Assembly: GCA_033297075.1 (NCBI GenBank)
Contig: MU858116.1
Coordinates: 62,001-126,000, forward strand
Reading direction: 5' to 3'
From: Rhypophila decipiens
Taxonomy: Eukaryota; Ascomycota; Sordariomycetes; Sordariales; Naviculisporaceae
DNA: 64,000 nt
The notes below the pieces were generated by a model. The model saw only the letters and a list, made by a program, of their open reading frames with translations. It searched no databases and had not been told where the DNA came from. The translations under genes were made by a program, and so were the position numbers. Of this stretch, positions 1 to 9,924 are shown piece by piece. The stretch's first letter is position 1; each line of letters begins with the position of its first letter.

Positions 1-1
1 G

Positions 2-1720
2 GTCTGCAACCTCCCATGCAACAAGGTGGTTGTCCGGTGCAAGCGTATGGGCGGTGGCTTTGGCGGGAAGGAGACACGTTCGGTAGCTCTCAGCTCACTC
101 CTGGCAGTTGCTGCGCAAAAGACCAAGCGGCCCGTCAGGTGCATGCTGACCCGCGAGGAGGACATGATCTTCTCGGGCCAGCGGCATCCCTTCCTTGGGC
201 GGTGGAAAGTCGGCGTCAACAAGGACGGCAAGATCCAAGCGCTGGACCTCGACATCTTCAACAATGGCGGATGGAGTTGGGATCTGAGTGCTGCCGTTTG
301 CGAGCGAGCCATGACCCATTCTGACGGTTGCTACCTCATCCCCAACATCCATGTCCGTGGCCGCATCTGCAAGACCAACACCATGTCCAACACCGCCTTC
401 CGGGGCTTCGGTGGTCCTCAGGGCATGTTCATCGCCGAGACGTACATGACCGAGGTTGCCGACCGACTTGGGATGCCAGTCGAGAAGTTCCGCGAGATCA
501 ACTTTTACCAACCAGGAGACGTCACCCACTTCAACCAGCCGATCACCGACTGGCATGTACCATTGATGTACAAGCAAGTCCAGGAGGAGTCCAACTACGC
601 TGCGCGGCGCGAGGCAATCACCAACTTCAACAAGGAGCACAAGTGGCGCAAGCGCGGCCTTGCCCTGATCCCCACCAAGTTCGGTATCTCCTTTACGGCG
701 CTGTGGTTCAACCAGGCCGGAGCACTGGTCCACATTTACGAAGACGGATCCGTCCTCGTCGCCCACGGCGGCACCGAGATGGGTCAAGGTCTGCACACCA
801 AGATGACACAGATCGCCGCGCAAGCCCTCGGCGTGCCCCTAGAGGACGTCTACATCTCCGAGACAGCAACCAACACAGTAGCCAACGCCTCCGCCACCGC
901 TGCATCCGCGTCTTCCGACCTAAACGGCTACGCCATCTTCAACGCCTGCGAGCAGATCAACGAGCGCCTCAAGCCCTACCGTGAGAAGCTCGGCCCGGAC
1001 GCAACAATGAAACAAATCGCCCACGCGGCGTACTTTGACCGCGTCAACCTCTCAGCACAAGGCTTCTACAAGACGCCCGAGATCGGCTACACGTGGGGCA
1101 AGAATGAGGGCAAGATGTTTTTCTACTTCACCCAGGGCGTGACCGCCGCCGAGGTGGAGATTGACACCCTCACGGGAACGTGGACCTGCGTCCGGGCAGA
1201 TATCAAGATGGACGTGGGGCAGTCCATCAACCCGGCCATCGACTACGGCCAGATCCAAGGCGCATTCGTGCAAGGGCTCGGCCTGTTCACCATGGAGGAG
1301 TCCCTCTGGCTGCGCAACGGGCCTATGAAGGGAAACCTGTTTACCCGCGGGCCGGGCGCGTATAAAATCCCCGGCTTCAGGGATATCCCCCAGGTGTTTA
1401 ATGTCTCGCTGCTTAAGGGGGTGGAATGGAAGGAACTGAGGACGATCCAGCGCAGCAGGGGTGTCGGTGAGCCGCCGCTGTTTATGGGCAGCGCGGTGTT
1501 TTTTGCTATCCGGGATGCGCTTGTTGCGGCGAGGAGGCAGTATGGTGTTGAGGCTAAAGTTGGAGGAGATGAGGAAAATGGAGAGGGAGATGATGGGTTG
1601 TTGAGGTTGGAGAGTCCTGCCACGCCGGAGAGGATCCGGTTGGCTTGTGTTGATCCTATTATGGAGAAGGCTAGGGTTGTGAGGAAAGAGGGGGAGCAGA
1701 GCTTTTTTATTGCTATTTAG
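2..1720 (+). CDS. hxA: Xanthine dehydrogenase / purine hydroxylase, C-terminal part (5' end outside window)
   Basis: This is the molybdopterin-binding C-terminal part of a eukaryotic xanthine dehydrogenase, which oxidises hypoxanthine to xanthine to uric acid in purine catabolism. The frame is open from base 2, so the gene continues upstream; about 572 residues are visible of a protein that is usually about 1,350-1,400. Visible hallmarks are GGGFGGKETRS near the start (Mo-cofactor and substrate-site Glu), AFRGFGGPQG (substrate Arg), FGISFT (substrate-stacking Phe), GGTEMGQG, and VGEPPLF with its Glu codon near base 1468, which is the base catalyst in this family. The N-terminal 2Fe-2S and FAD domains must lie outside the window. 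No intron is needed in the visible part. The last 35 codons or so are rich in GAG/GTT and less conserved. The family call is secure; the symbol is borrowed from Aspergillus. Confidence 0.95.
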   Translation, partial: VCNLPCNKVVVRCKRMGGGFGGKETRSVALSSLLAVAAQKTKRPVRCMLTREEDMIFSGQRHPFLGRWKVGVNKDGKIQALDLDIFNNGGWSWDLSAAVCERAMTHSDGCYLIPNIHVRGRICKTNTMSNTAFRGFGGPQGMFIAETYMTEVADRLGMPVEKFREINFYQPGDVTHFNQPITDWHVPLMYKQVQEESNYAARREAITNFNKEHKWRKRGLALIPTKFGISFTALWFNQAGALVHIYEDGSVLVAHGGTEMGQGLHTKMTQIAAQALGVPLEDVYISETATNTVANASATAASASSDLNGYAIFNACEQINERLKPYREKLGPDATMKQIAHAAYFDRVNLSAQGFYKTPEIGYTWGKNEGKMFFYFTQGVTAAEVEIDTLTGTWTCVRADIKMDVGQSINPAIDYGQIQGAFVQGLGLFTMEESLWLRNGPMKGNLFTRGPGAYKIPGFRDIPQVFNVSLLKGVEWKELRTIQRSRGVGEPPLFMGSAVFFAIRDALVAARRQYGVEAKVGGDEENGEGDDGLLRLESPATPERIRLACVDPIMEKARVVRKEGEQSFFIAI

Positions 1721-2452
1721 GTTTGCTTTGTTTCGGTTTTTGTTTTTTGTGTTACTTCTTTCTTGTAGTGGTTTGGGGGATATAAGAATGAGGGGATGGA
1801 GAAATGGACAGGTATGGACCATATGGCTGATGGTTTTCTTTCATTCTGTCTGCTTCTGCTCGTGATGAGATATCTAGAGTTGAAGGTTCCAAGCCAGGTA
1901 GGTAGCAACGAGTATTTCTCATCACTTTAGTTTAATGCAGTTTATATAGCACACAACGAGTTAACGAAATGAATTTTTATCCTTTAAGACATTCGAGTGA
2001 TGACAGCTGACGTTTGTATGAAACCAGCAAACATTTCTTCCGTGCTAACCTATTTCCCATGCCCAGAGATCAAGTCATATACCGCCCGACTACGTAAAAA
2101 ATATGAAGGATTGTTGGTGGATGGAAGGGAAAAGGGGGATGATGTCTCTGGATCTCGCTAGACGAGGGGGATATATCGTATCTGTTTTCTAAAAAAAAAG
2201 ATAGTTCTCGCTATGACGGATTCATTCAACTTGTGCTCTAATTTTTCAATGGATGAAGGAAAGTCTTTGGACGTACTTCCCATTCTGCTGTTGTTTCTTG
2301 TATCCTGTCCTATGCTTAGTGACCGAGGACCATTATCTATAATCGCGGCAATAACAAAATGTAGAGCGGAGGCCTTGAGATGACAAAAAGAAGCTCGATC
2401 CCAAAAATGACAAACTGAATATGGGGTTGTAAACTCCAAGTAAAGGAGTCCG
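1721..2452. other. Intergenic region downstream of xanthine dehydrogenase
   Basis: This 3' flank of the xanthine dehydrogenase gene leads to the minus-strand tRNA. It is T-rich just after the stop codon. I see no convincing coding frame or repeat in it. Confidence 0.6.
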
Positions 2453-2460
2453 AAAAAAAA
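2453..2460 (-). terminator. Pol III terminator of tRNA-Ser(UGA)
   Basis: Read on the minus strand, a run of eight T follows the tRNA 3' end after six bases. This is the usual RNA polymerase III stop signal. Confidence 0.8.
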
Positions 2461-2466
2461 GAAAGT

Positions 2467-2564
2467 CGACGTGGGCCCGGTTCGAACGGACGCCTCCGAA
2501 GAGACAAGATCGCTGATCAAGATTGATTCAAGTCTTGCGCATTAGACCACTCTGCCACCACGCC
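2467..2564 (-). tRNA. tRNA-Ser(UGA) with a 16-nt intron
   Basis: This is a class II tRNA. The acceptor GGCGTGG pairs with CCACGTC (one G-U), followed by discriminator G. The A box is TGGCAGAGTGG, with D stem GCA/TGC. The anticodon stem is CAAGA/TCTTG, there is a long variable arm with a TTCG loop, and the T arm carries GTTCGAACC. The anticodon loop is 23 nt. Removing 16 nt (2511-2526) after base 37, where nuclear tRNA introns sit, leaves CTTGAAA with anticodon TGA at 2528-2530. The intron contains TCA, able to pair with the anticodon. A second, intronless Ser isoacceptor at 42641-42722 is nearly identical outside the anticodon arm. Confidence 0.93.
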
Positions 2565-3242
2565 AGGAACTTGTTATGTAACATTTGCCGGGCTATTCCT
2601 TCAAGTTGCCCGTCCCATTGATTACGTAATGCTTTTGGGCGGTCCCCTCAACCTTCCATCACCTTTGTTCGAGAGTGATACGATTTCTGATCATTTCTCC
2701 CCATACTTTTGCAACTTCCTTAGTTATTAGTGCACAGTGCCGTGATGCCGGCTGATTTCTGACTATATGGAAAGGCCTGTGGCACATTTACAAGGGACTT
2801 CCGCAGAGCCACACAGACATATCACAAGGAGCTGGAGCAAGCCTGGATCAGAATGCAAAGATGAGATCATGATACTGATTTGATCATGCATCTCCCTACG
2901 CTGTAGTTAAATACTAGACACAAGCCGGAATGAAGTGGGGAAAATAAATCCATGCGTCCAAAGTTATACGTTCATCGCTGCTCATTGTCATTCCGGACCA
3001 GTACCCATAGCAAATGAACCAAATGAAACCTCAAATAAAAGCAATCGCTAAATCCAGTAATGAATCCCGGGGGGGAGACACATGGTCCACTCTGGCCCAT
3101 CCTCGTCGTCGTTCGTTCTTCTCCGGTCGAGCCGGTTATTCTCGTCCAGCGACTTAGTTGCGGTGGGCGATATTACCTCGAGCCGAACACTATCCTTGTC
3201 GTCCTTCGTTCTTCGGCAACAATGACAACAGCCACAGAAAAA
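2565..3242. other. Intergenic region between tRNA-Ser(UGA) and the PLDc_N gene
   Basis: This stretch holds the 5' flank of the tRNA and the 3' flank of the small membrane protein gene. I see no supported gene or repeat. Confidence 0.6.
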
Positions 3243-3614
3243 CTAAGTCAGGGGCTCGTATCCAGAGCCCTGGTTGTGCGTCTCGCGGTTGGAGAAGAGG
3301 AAGTAGATGATCATGCCGAAGACGGGGAAGAGGAAAATGAGCAGCGACCAGAGGAGCTTGGCCGAGGGAGCTCTGTTGGATTTGAGGATTTCGACTGTTT
3401 TCTTTTGTTAGCCTCTTGTCGAAAGCATATAGTCTGAAAAGGACATACCGAAAAAGATGATGTCGACGATCAAGACAACCAAGCCGAGAATGCCTCCGCC
3501 GGTGCCGTATTGCCAGGCGTTGTTGCCGGTGGCTTCGACTGCCACGGGCGCGGCGGCCGCGAAGCTTGCGAAGAGCAGCTGGGCGAGGAGGGTGAAGATG
3601 GCTGTTTGGATCAT
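3243..3614 (-). CDS. Small membrane protein with PLDc_N (phospholipase D-nuclease N-terminal) domain
   Basis: Two exons encode 105 residues: 3614-3449 and 3394-3243, with a 54-nt intron at 3395-3448 (donor GTATGT, acceptor AACAG). The product starts with a likely signal peptide of about 22 residues ending in an Ala run (ASFAAAAP). It then has two hydrophobic helices: one around GILGLVVLIVDIIFF, and, after the polar KSNRAPSAKLLW, a second around SLLIFLFPVFGMIIYFLF followed by SNRE. That helix, short loop (often with a K and a W), helix arrangement is the PLDc_N fold. This short module occurs alone or before other domains and has no assigned enzymatic activity on its own. The function here is unknown. 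The gene was missed as a whole frame because the intron falls inside the first helix. A perfect CRE site lies about 240 bp upstream. Confidence 0.8.
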
Positions 3615-3968
3615 TTTGGCGAGCGTGGTGATGTTGATTTGTTGATGTGATGACTGATCGTTAGTGCCTGATGAATGCTGAAGATGCAAGTTATTTTCAG
3701 AGTTGTTCTGCGAAAGAAAATTGGTAAATGATTTGGAAAGGAAGAAGAGAAAGCGGAAATGGAGGAGAATGAAATAGCAAAGAAAAGGCGGGGAAAGGAT
3801 CAGGTAGGCAGGAGCTGGTGGTGGTGGTTGGATAACGCGGCCAATCAGCACGAGTGACGTCATGCCCTCTTTCCCGTGTAAGTGGGCGGATGCCCGATGC
3901 ACCACCCAGAACGATCGTGATCCCGCTTGGCTGGCCTTGTTTCAGCATGTCCCCGGGATATGATTGAT
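3615..3968. other. Promoter region of the PLDc_N gene
   Basis: This gap holds the 5' flank of the minus-strand gene, with purine-rich tracts and the CRE and CCAAT motifs listed separately. There is no supported coding frame. Confidence 0.6.
3855..3862. promoter_or_regulatory. Perfect CRE palindrome TGACGTCA upstream of the PLDc_N gene
   Basis: TGACGTCA is the full consensus for ATF/CREB-type bZIP factors. It lies about 241 bp upstream of the minus-strand start codon at 3614, with CCAAT at 3841-3845 close by. The position fits a promoter element; actual use is inferred. Confidence 0.45.
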
Positions 3969-4250
3969 GGCGCCGAAGACCAGAGGTATTTATTTGAGCC
4001 AGTCGAGGCATTTATTCCAGTCCAGTCAAGGCATTTATTCGAGTTGGTTAAAGTATTTATTCGAGCTAGTTAGAGTATTTATTTAAACCAGTTAAAGCAT
4101 TTATTTGAACCAATTAAAGCATTTATTCCAATATTGGAAGTCCAGTCAAGGGTATTTATTCCAATATCAGAAGTCCAAGGCCTCTATTCCAGCCAGTCAA
4201 GGCATTCATTCCAACAAGAGTAGTTCCTGCCTGTATATTAGGCGCCTAAT
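3969..4250. repeat. Degenerate 22-24 bp tandem repeat array, copy 1 (opposite orientation to copy 2)
   Basis: About ten imperfect units read roughly GGCATTTATTCGAGCCAGTCAA, starting at GACCAGAGGTATTTATT (3978) and running to about 4215. The right end carries CCTGTATATTAGGCGCCTAAT (about 4230-4250). That is the reverse complement of the outer inverted repeat of the element at 42974-43307, and the left entry GACCAGAGGTATTTATT also matches that element in reverse. Copy 1 is therefore the same element inverted, and it has apparently lost its left inverted repeat: only GGCGCC at 3969-3974 remains before the array. Confidence 0.85.
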
Positions 4251-4930
4251 TGTACCAACGATAAACTTTGCAACGGAACTAGGCAGCAGTTACCGTTTCG
4301 CATTTACCGTTTATGGAGCTCCTTTGGTCTCGGAAGCCGACGATATCCTCCAATTTCAACAACTGCTGTATCGTGGGGGAAAGTAGCTTGCCATACGTAC
4401 GAATACGGAAACTGCGTTCCAATTTGGGAACCACCTCAAGTGCCTTTGCACATCTGGGCGGAACCTTGTAGGGAGCTGCGAAGATGGAGGAGCGATGCCT
4501 TCCACTCACCACCCCCATCTCCATTCAGGGGTAGTCAACAAGACCACAGAGCTTTCGACATTAACACGGAATCAAGTCTTAATTTGGCGTGAATAAGAGT
4601 TCAAATAACAACCAGAGCCTTTACCAACGTTCCTAGGAGTAGCAATAGTTGTATCCTTTGGGCCGCTTTCTTGTCACTAACTTTCAGGAAAGACATACAT
4701 CTCTCCCGATGATGCTGTTGTACAATGTGTGTAATGAAAACTGGTGGATTTAAGCTTATACACGCCAGGCATTCATGAACCTTGTCATAATCCTCACCTG
4801 AACCTTAAAAAGCAAGATGCCAACGCTCTCCTTTTCAACTATAAGTACCGCTACGGCACTACATTCATGACCAAATTTGAGAGACAGGTTTATCGGACAA
4901 CAAGTTTTGCGTAGTCGAGACACTGTCAAG
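4251..4930. other. Intergenic region between repeat array and DUF3669 pseudogene
   Basis: The short open frames here match nothing I recognise. I see no supported gene. Confidence 0.55.
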
Positions 4931-6178
4931 ATGGACCGGATGAGAGAGGGTCGCGCCACTTCGTTGCTGGATGCCGGTATCCTCAGGTCCACGCTGAAGC
5001 TCAACTCCATCATTGCCATACCGTCTTCATATGCAATCCAGGTCAGGGCGGCCGCAAAGGAGCCCGCAGAATCGCATGACTTTGTCCAGATAGGGGCGGG
5101 TTTCCAGGGCGCAATCTCTGAGCAGGTATGTCTCCATTTCCAGTTATCCAGCATCTCTTCTCCAAAGCCAGACCCCCCATCAAGACACCATGTTGAGCAG
5201 AAGTACGATATTCTATCAAACAATGCTAACACCCAAACAGCTCGGCAACCCGCTGGCCTTCAAAAAGGAGCACCCAGGTAACTCACAACTCCGAACAAGC
5301 CTCGAGAATGAATCCGCCCTCCACACAGCCGTCAGAGAAGCATTCGACCTCTACGACAGCAGCATAAACAGCCAAGTCCAGGTCCCCCGTCTTCACGGCC
5401 TAATCCGATCTGACAAAACCGAAAACGAAGCCTTCTGGTCCAATTCCCTCTGCAAATCCCCCCCAGAATACCAAAACCGCGACCTAATCCTCAAGATGGA
5501 CCGCATCCTGCCCCTGCCCAAGATCACCCGACGAGCTCTAGTCAACTACTTTCACCCAACAGCCGACTGCCAGACCGCATACAACAATCCCGAGAATAAA
5601 CACTGCCTCGTACGGACCTACCTCGGCACGTCGAAACCTTGCAGCGCCCATTTCAAACCCAACAATTTCTCTCTGCGAAACTTCCCCCTAACCCTCCCCC
5701 ACATGTCCAAAGACAACCTCAACCTAAACACCCACCTCCTCGCAGAAAAAATGGGTTAGGCCTATGCGATAATGCACTGGGGCGCGGGCATAACCGGCGA
5801 CGACGTGGAATTCGTGCTAGGCACAAGTCTAGCGCCACCTAATCCATACGCCAGCGCTTACAGCCCGCGCCTCGAAATGGCACAACTGAGAGAAACAAAG
5901 CTTTTCCTGCTGGATTTCGGGCAATGTGACCGTGTTGATCTGCTGGAGGATGATAATACAGAGGATATATATCAGGCGTTCAAAGGGGCCATGGTGACGG
6001 GGGATAATCGGCTTTTTATCCCGCATTGGAAAAGGACACCGGGGTTGTGGGCTGCTTTTCGGAGGGGTATCTCATGGCTGGAAGGTTGATTCTTGAGAAG
6101 AGGGGGATGGGAGGCAAGTTCTGTGTGGAAGGGTTCTTGGACGAGTATGAAGAGTATGCTGAGGCTTTTCTTGAGTGA
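4931..6178 (+). pseudogene. Decayed DUF3669 (zinc-finger-associated fungal domain) gene
   Basis: The model is exon 1 at 4931-5125, an intron of 115 nt (5126-5240, GTATGT...AAACAG), then exon 2. The protein keeps fungal DUF3669 features: IGAGFQGAISEQ, GNPLAFKKEHPGN, LVNYFHP near the middle, and a C-terminal block AYAIMHWGAGITGDDVEFVLG followed by FLLDFGQCD. Two lesions break it. An in-frame TAG at 5757-5759 falls directly before AYAIMHW. Near 6065, in a short G run, the frame must shift by one base (a missing base would do) to continue as GYLMAGRLILEKRG and end at TGA 6176-6178; without the shift it stops at 6089. DUF3669 proteins are of unknown function and occur in large, fast-changing fungal families. 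This copy may be dead or may carry sequencing errors. It lies next to a repeat array. Confidence 0.75.
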
Positions 6179-6810
6179 GATCATATTATGGGGAACTGGA
6201 CAATGGCTCTGACTGGGTCCAAATGGGTTGGGTATATGAAAGGAAGGAATCATATGTCACCCTCATGGAATAGAGTATGACACAGGCTAGAAGAAGGGAT
6301 CTAAGCACCCAACATGACCCAGATAATCCCATATTACTGGCAAACTTGTACAGCCTAGATGCCCTAGACAGTGGAAAAGAGCTGAGAATAATATTTTCTG
6401 GCAGAGAGAGGTACTCGCCCAACCTGAGAAAGTGTCGAGAAATGGTGTGTGAAAATGGATTACATGCACCTTTGATGATCAATCTATATATCTCGTGTTA
6501 TTCTCTTAAATGCGTCAGAGGGATCAGAAATAGGCCTAATAAGGGAATTTAAGGTATATAAAGCTGATATTTAAGGCATATCATTATTCAACACCACCCT
6601 GCCACAGTAAAAAGCCAACAAAATGGTATATATACAGACAGACATTCGCTTAGTTAATCCCAGTCTTCCCCTTCAAAATGACCCATCTATCATATATCTA
6701 TCATCTTCCAAAAGTGCCTTTCCGTACTTCTTTCCTCCATGATAGAAAAAAAAAAAAAAAGGATATCCGACTCTCATTCTTTACCTGCCCATCCCCTCCA
6801 AGAAACAGCC
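6179..6810. other. Intergenic region between DUF3669 pseudogene and SEC6
   Basis: This gap contains a 15-A run (6746-6760) just beyond the SEC6 stop codon and AT-rich sequence around 6540-6660. There is no supported gene. Confidence 0.6.
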
Positions 6811-9081
6811 TCACTTGACCTTACTCATAATAGTCTCAACCCCCCTGACAACATCCATCTGCGCAGCCCGCGCCTTGACAGAATTCAACATGGCCCTCTC
6901 AAAATCATCCCGGCTCCTCAAGACGGCCTCAACCCAGCTAATCTGCAGATCCCAATAGCTAGTCTTGAACCTCGCAAACTCGTCCGCGACCGTCTCCTTG
7001 GGACAGCTCAGCAGCGCAACAAACGGCTCGGTGACCCTCCACGTGTCCTTGATCCTGTCGCCCAGTTCCGCATCAGGCAGGCTAGAAAAGTACTCGAATG
7101 CGGTGCTCAGGTCGTCAAAGATCTTGTCCTGGTACGCGTCTGTGCGCTTGAACTTGGCCCCCTTGTTCCTCACGCTCCCCAGGTACCGAATGAGCAGCTC
7201 GTCGGCAAAGATCTCGACAAACGTGTCCAGCAGCGTGTAGTGCAGCACCTGGCGGTAGTCGTTGACGTACTCCTCGATGGTCGCCACGATCCGCGACATG
7301 GCCGTGGTGTTGTACCACTTGGGTGTGAAAAAGTCTGGCATGACAGCCTTGAAGTCCACCGCAAAGACGAGATGCGTAAACTTGGTCATGCACCACGTGC
7401 TCAGGTCGACATAGCCGTCCCTCAGCGCGCCGACATCGCCCTCGGCGCGGTCCATGTATCCCGGCGTGACCAGTGGCGCAAACTTCTTTTTAAAGTCGGT
7501 AAGATACGACACCCGTCCCTCGTCCTCGTTGTCGTCGATGCAAGCAATCTGGTCGTTCGCCGTGGCGACAAGCCAGTCCTGCAACGACTGGAACCCATCC
7601 GTCTCGATCCCTGACCCCCGCGAAGCCTCGCCAATCAACCGTACCTCCTCCTCCTCCAGCATCTTCTGCCAGGCAGTCTGCCTCGTCCTGAGTCTCGAAA
7701 ACATGGCATCGATAACCCCCTCAATGACATCGGTTCGTTTCGAGTTACCCGCAGCATCGACCTGCTCGCGCAACATCCTCCAAAGATCCACCAGATTCTT
7801 GGTCCTGAAAAACCCATACTCGTCCTGGTCCAGATTGCCCCCCTGGTCCGCATTCCTGTTCTCAAAATCTTTCCTCTCCTGCGCCCAGATCCGATCAATC
7901 CACTCGTCCAGAAACTTGATAATCAACGCCCTGAAATCCCTCACCAGCTCCGTCTCGCGGTTATCAATCACGTGCGGAACAAGTTCGTCCTGCTTCATGC
8001 CCAGCTTGCCCATCTTGCGGTAGTACTTCTCCGGCCAGCTGATGATCTCCAATGTATGCGCCGACGAAGCCTCGGGGTCATCAATCAGCTCCACCAGGAA
8101 ATCGTGCATCAGGCCATGGTAAATCTCTGCCCACGTGCGAAAAATCCTCCACTTCTTGGGCATAAGGGGGACCATACCCAGCCGGACAGCATTCAAATCG
8201 TTAAAGTACCACTTTAACGAACTTTCCAACTGTGACGAATCCTCGAGAAATTTCGCGCGCGTAGGCTGGAATTTCGTTTCCCCAAATTCCTTGATGATCC
8301 TCAAGAATCGTTCTTTATACCCCCGTACTGTTTTCGCTCCGTCAGTGATACTCTGGAACCTCGTCGCAATCTCTTTGTGGTCCTTGAGCGCTTCCTGTAG
8401 CGCCATGACCCGGATATCACTCTTCTCTTCTGCCTCAATGATGAGCGCAAACCGCACCACTAGCGAGTTATTATCCGCCGTCACCAAGCTGATCAAGCTC
8501 ATGGCTATCAAGTCGAGATGCTCATCGAACCACTTGACCGCGCCATCCAGCCGCTCAAAATAATCTTCCAAGGTCGACTGCAGAGAAGGATCATCCCCGC
8601 GGCTAATCTGCTCGATCGCATCGTCCCTTATATTCCGCAGCTGCGTAAGCTCGTAATGGATAGCCAGCAGGTTGGGCATATTCTCCGCATCCTCGTCGTC
8701 CTCCCTGAGCATCTCTTCGATCCCCGCAAGACGCTCGTTAAACGTCTCCAGATTGCGGCGCATCGCCTCGACGGCTCCGAAATTCCGGTGGGCTTGAGAG
8801 ACGAGGTTGATGGTTGCGAAATCAGAAATCATGTTTTGCGATTCGCTGCAGATCTTGTCAATCTTGATCATCTCCTCTTTGATTTGCTGGACTGTTTTTT
8901 GGCCGTCGGATAAGCCGTTCATGCCGGACTGGGTTGTTTCGAGCTGGTCCCGGAGGCCGAGGCGGAGGGAGGAATCGACTGCCGACTTTTTGCGCGTGTA
9001 TTCTGCTTTTAGGGATGTGATTTTGTCTAGGTCGTCGGGGTGCCGTAGGAGCTCCGCGAGGGAGACCGGGGGGACGTCCAT
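6811..9081 (-). CDS. SEC6: Exocyst complex component Sec6
   Basis: A single exon encodes 756 residues, the usual size for Sec6. Sec6 is one of the eight exocyst subunits and tethers secretory vesicles to the plasma membrane at growth sites, in fungi the hyphal tip; it also contacts the SNARE Sec9. The N-terminal half (residues about 1-150) is charged and predicted coiled coil. The middle and C-terminal parts carry the Sec6 helical-bundle sequence, including WFDEHLDLIAMSLISLV, LKWYFNDLNAVRLGMVPLMPKKWRIF, and a conserved run around GYVDLSTWCMTKFTHLVF. The start at 9081 is an ATG and the first residues MDVPPVSLAELLRHPDDLDKI look like the family N-terminus. The gene is transcribed in the same direction as COX8 upstream of it, with 843 bp between them. 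Confidence 0.95.
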   Translation of the reverse strand: MDVPPVSLAELLRHPDDLDKITSLKAEYTRKKSAVDSSLRLGLRDQLETTQSGMNGLSDGQKTVQQIKEEMIKIDKICSESQNMISDFATINLVSQAHRNFGAVEAMRRNLETFNERLAGIEEMLREDDEDAENMPNLLAIHYELTQLRNIRDDAIEQISRGDDPSLQSTLEDYFERLDGAVKWFDEHLDLIAMSLISLVTADNNSLVVRFALIIEAEEKSDIRVMALQEALKDHKEIATRFQSITDGAKTVRGYKERFLRIIKEFGETKFQPTRAKFLEDSSQLESSLKWYFNDLNAVRLGMVPLMPKKWRIFRTWAEIYHGLMHDFLVELIDDPEASSAHTLEIISWPEKYYRKMGKLGMKQDELVPHVIDNRETELVRDFRALIIKFLDEWIDRIWAQERKDFENRNADQGGNLDQDEYGFFRTKNLVDLWRMLREQVDAAGNSKRTDVIEGVIDAMFSRLRTRQTAWQKMLEEEEVRLIGEASRGSGIETDGFQSLQDWLVATANDQIACIDDNEDEGRVSYLTDFKKKFAPLVTPGYMDRAEGDVGALRDGYVDLSTWCMTKFTHLVFAVDFKAVMPDFFTPKWYNTTAMSRIVATIEEYVNDYRQVLHYTLLDTFVEIFADELLIRYLGSVRNKGAKFKRTDAYQDKIFDDLSTAFEYFSSLPDAELGDRIKDTWRVTEPFVALLSCPKETVADEFARFKTSYWDLQISWVEAVLRSRDDFERAMLNSVKARAAQMDVVRGVETIMSKVK

Positions 9082-9924
9082 CTTGACGAACGGACCTCGA
9101 TGCTTCGACGATTTTGGTTCTTGTAAAGAAGGAGGTTTTTGTAGGTGGCGCCCTGACGGGGTTTAGCTTTTGCGCTTTCACACCATGTCGTGCGAACGGG
9201 ATATCGGTAGGTTCGTGGTTTGCTTCTTACTGTCGTAGTTGCGTGTCTTTGTGTCGTTGCGGTCGCGGGATGAAGTCGTAGAGGTTCACAATGTCTTGGA
9301 AGTGGTGTCCCTCCTTGGTGTTGCAGCAGAAATACAGGGGTGAGCGGCCCAGGTTGTGGTGGAACTGATTGGCCCACACAGGCACGGCATGCTTGGAGGC
9401 TGTGGCGGGTGACAGAAGCTCAGTTCAAAGCTTGCGACAGAGCTTATTGAAGGTCTCTCACTCGTCCGTACAAAAGCAAAAGAGAGGATATCATCTGAAA
9501 GAGTTGAAGCCATTGGTTCTTTTCCACCATTGGCTTGATATCATGCAGGTATTAATGTCGAAAGTCAAAACAGCTTAAGCTCGATGCTCTTGCTCCACCA
9601 CAAAGAGCTCTAAAAGCTTTTTTACCAATTCACGATCCATATATACCGTTTGGCTCAAGAAAAAACCATGTATGATCTATTGGGTTGGCCGGTCGACGAT
9701 CACATATCATATACACAAAGGCACCTTTCTCCGTCTCCCGGTTCCTTCCCATTGCTTACTCCCGCCTCGCCGGTCCAGTCCGGGCTATACGGTACCGTCC
9801 ATCTATGATTTCCACGCGCATATCCCACGTCATTTCTTTGACAAAGGAGAAGAAAATAAAGGTCTTTTGGTGTTGCTGGCGGCTCAGCTCGTCATTTTCC
9901 CCATTCGATCCAATATTAAATTCC
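9082..9924. other. Intergenic region between COX8 and SEC6
   Basis: This is the 5' flank of SEC6 and 3' flank of COX8. The short frames on both strands are low in complexity and unmatched. I see no gene. Confidence 0.6.

Noticed and set aside
1052..1822. 256-codon minus-strand frame antisense to xanthine dehydrogenase
   Set aside because: It lies opposite a strongly conserved enzyme, has no domain, and its composition reflects the codon bias of the real gene.
6739..7614. 291-codon plus-strand frame over the SEC6 3' end
   Set aside because: It is antisense to SEC6, has Leu/Val/His-rich shadow composition and no motif.
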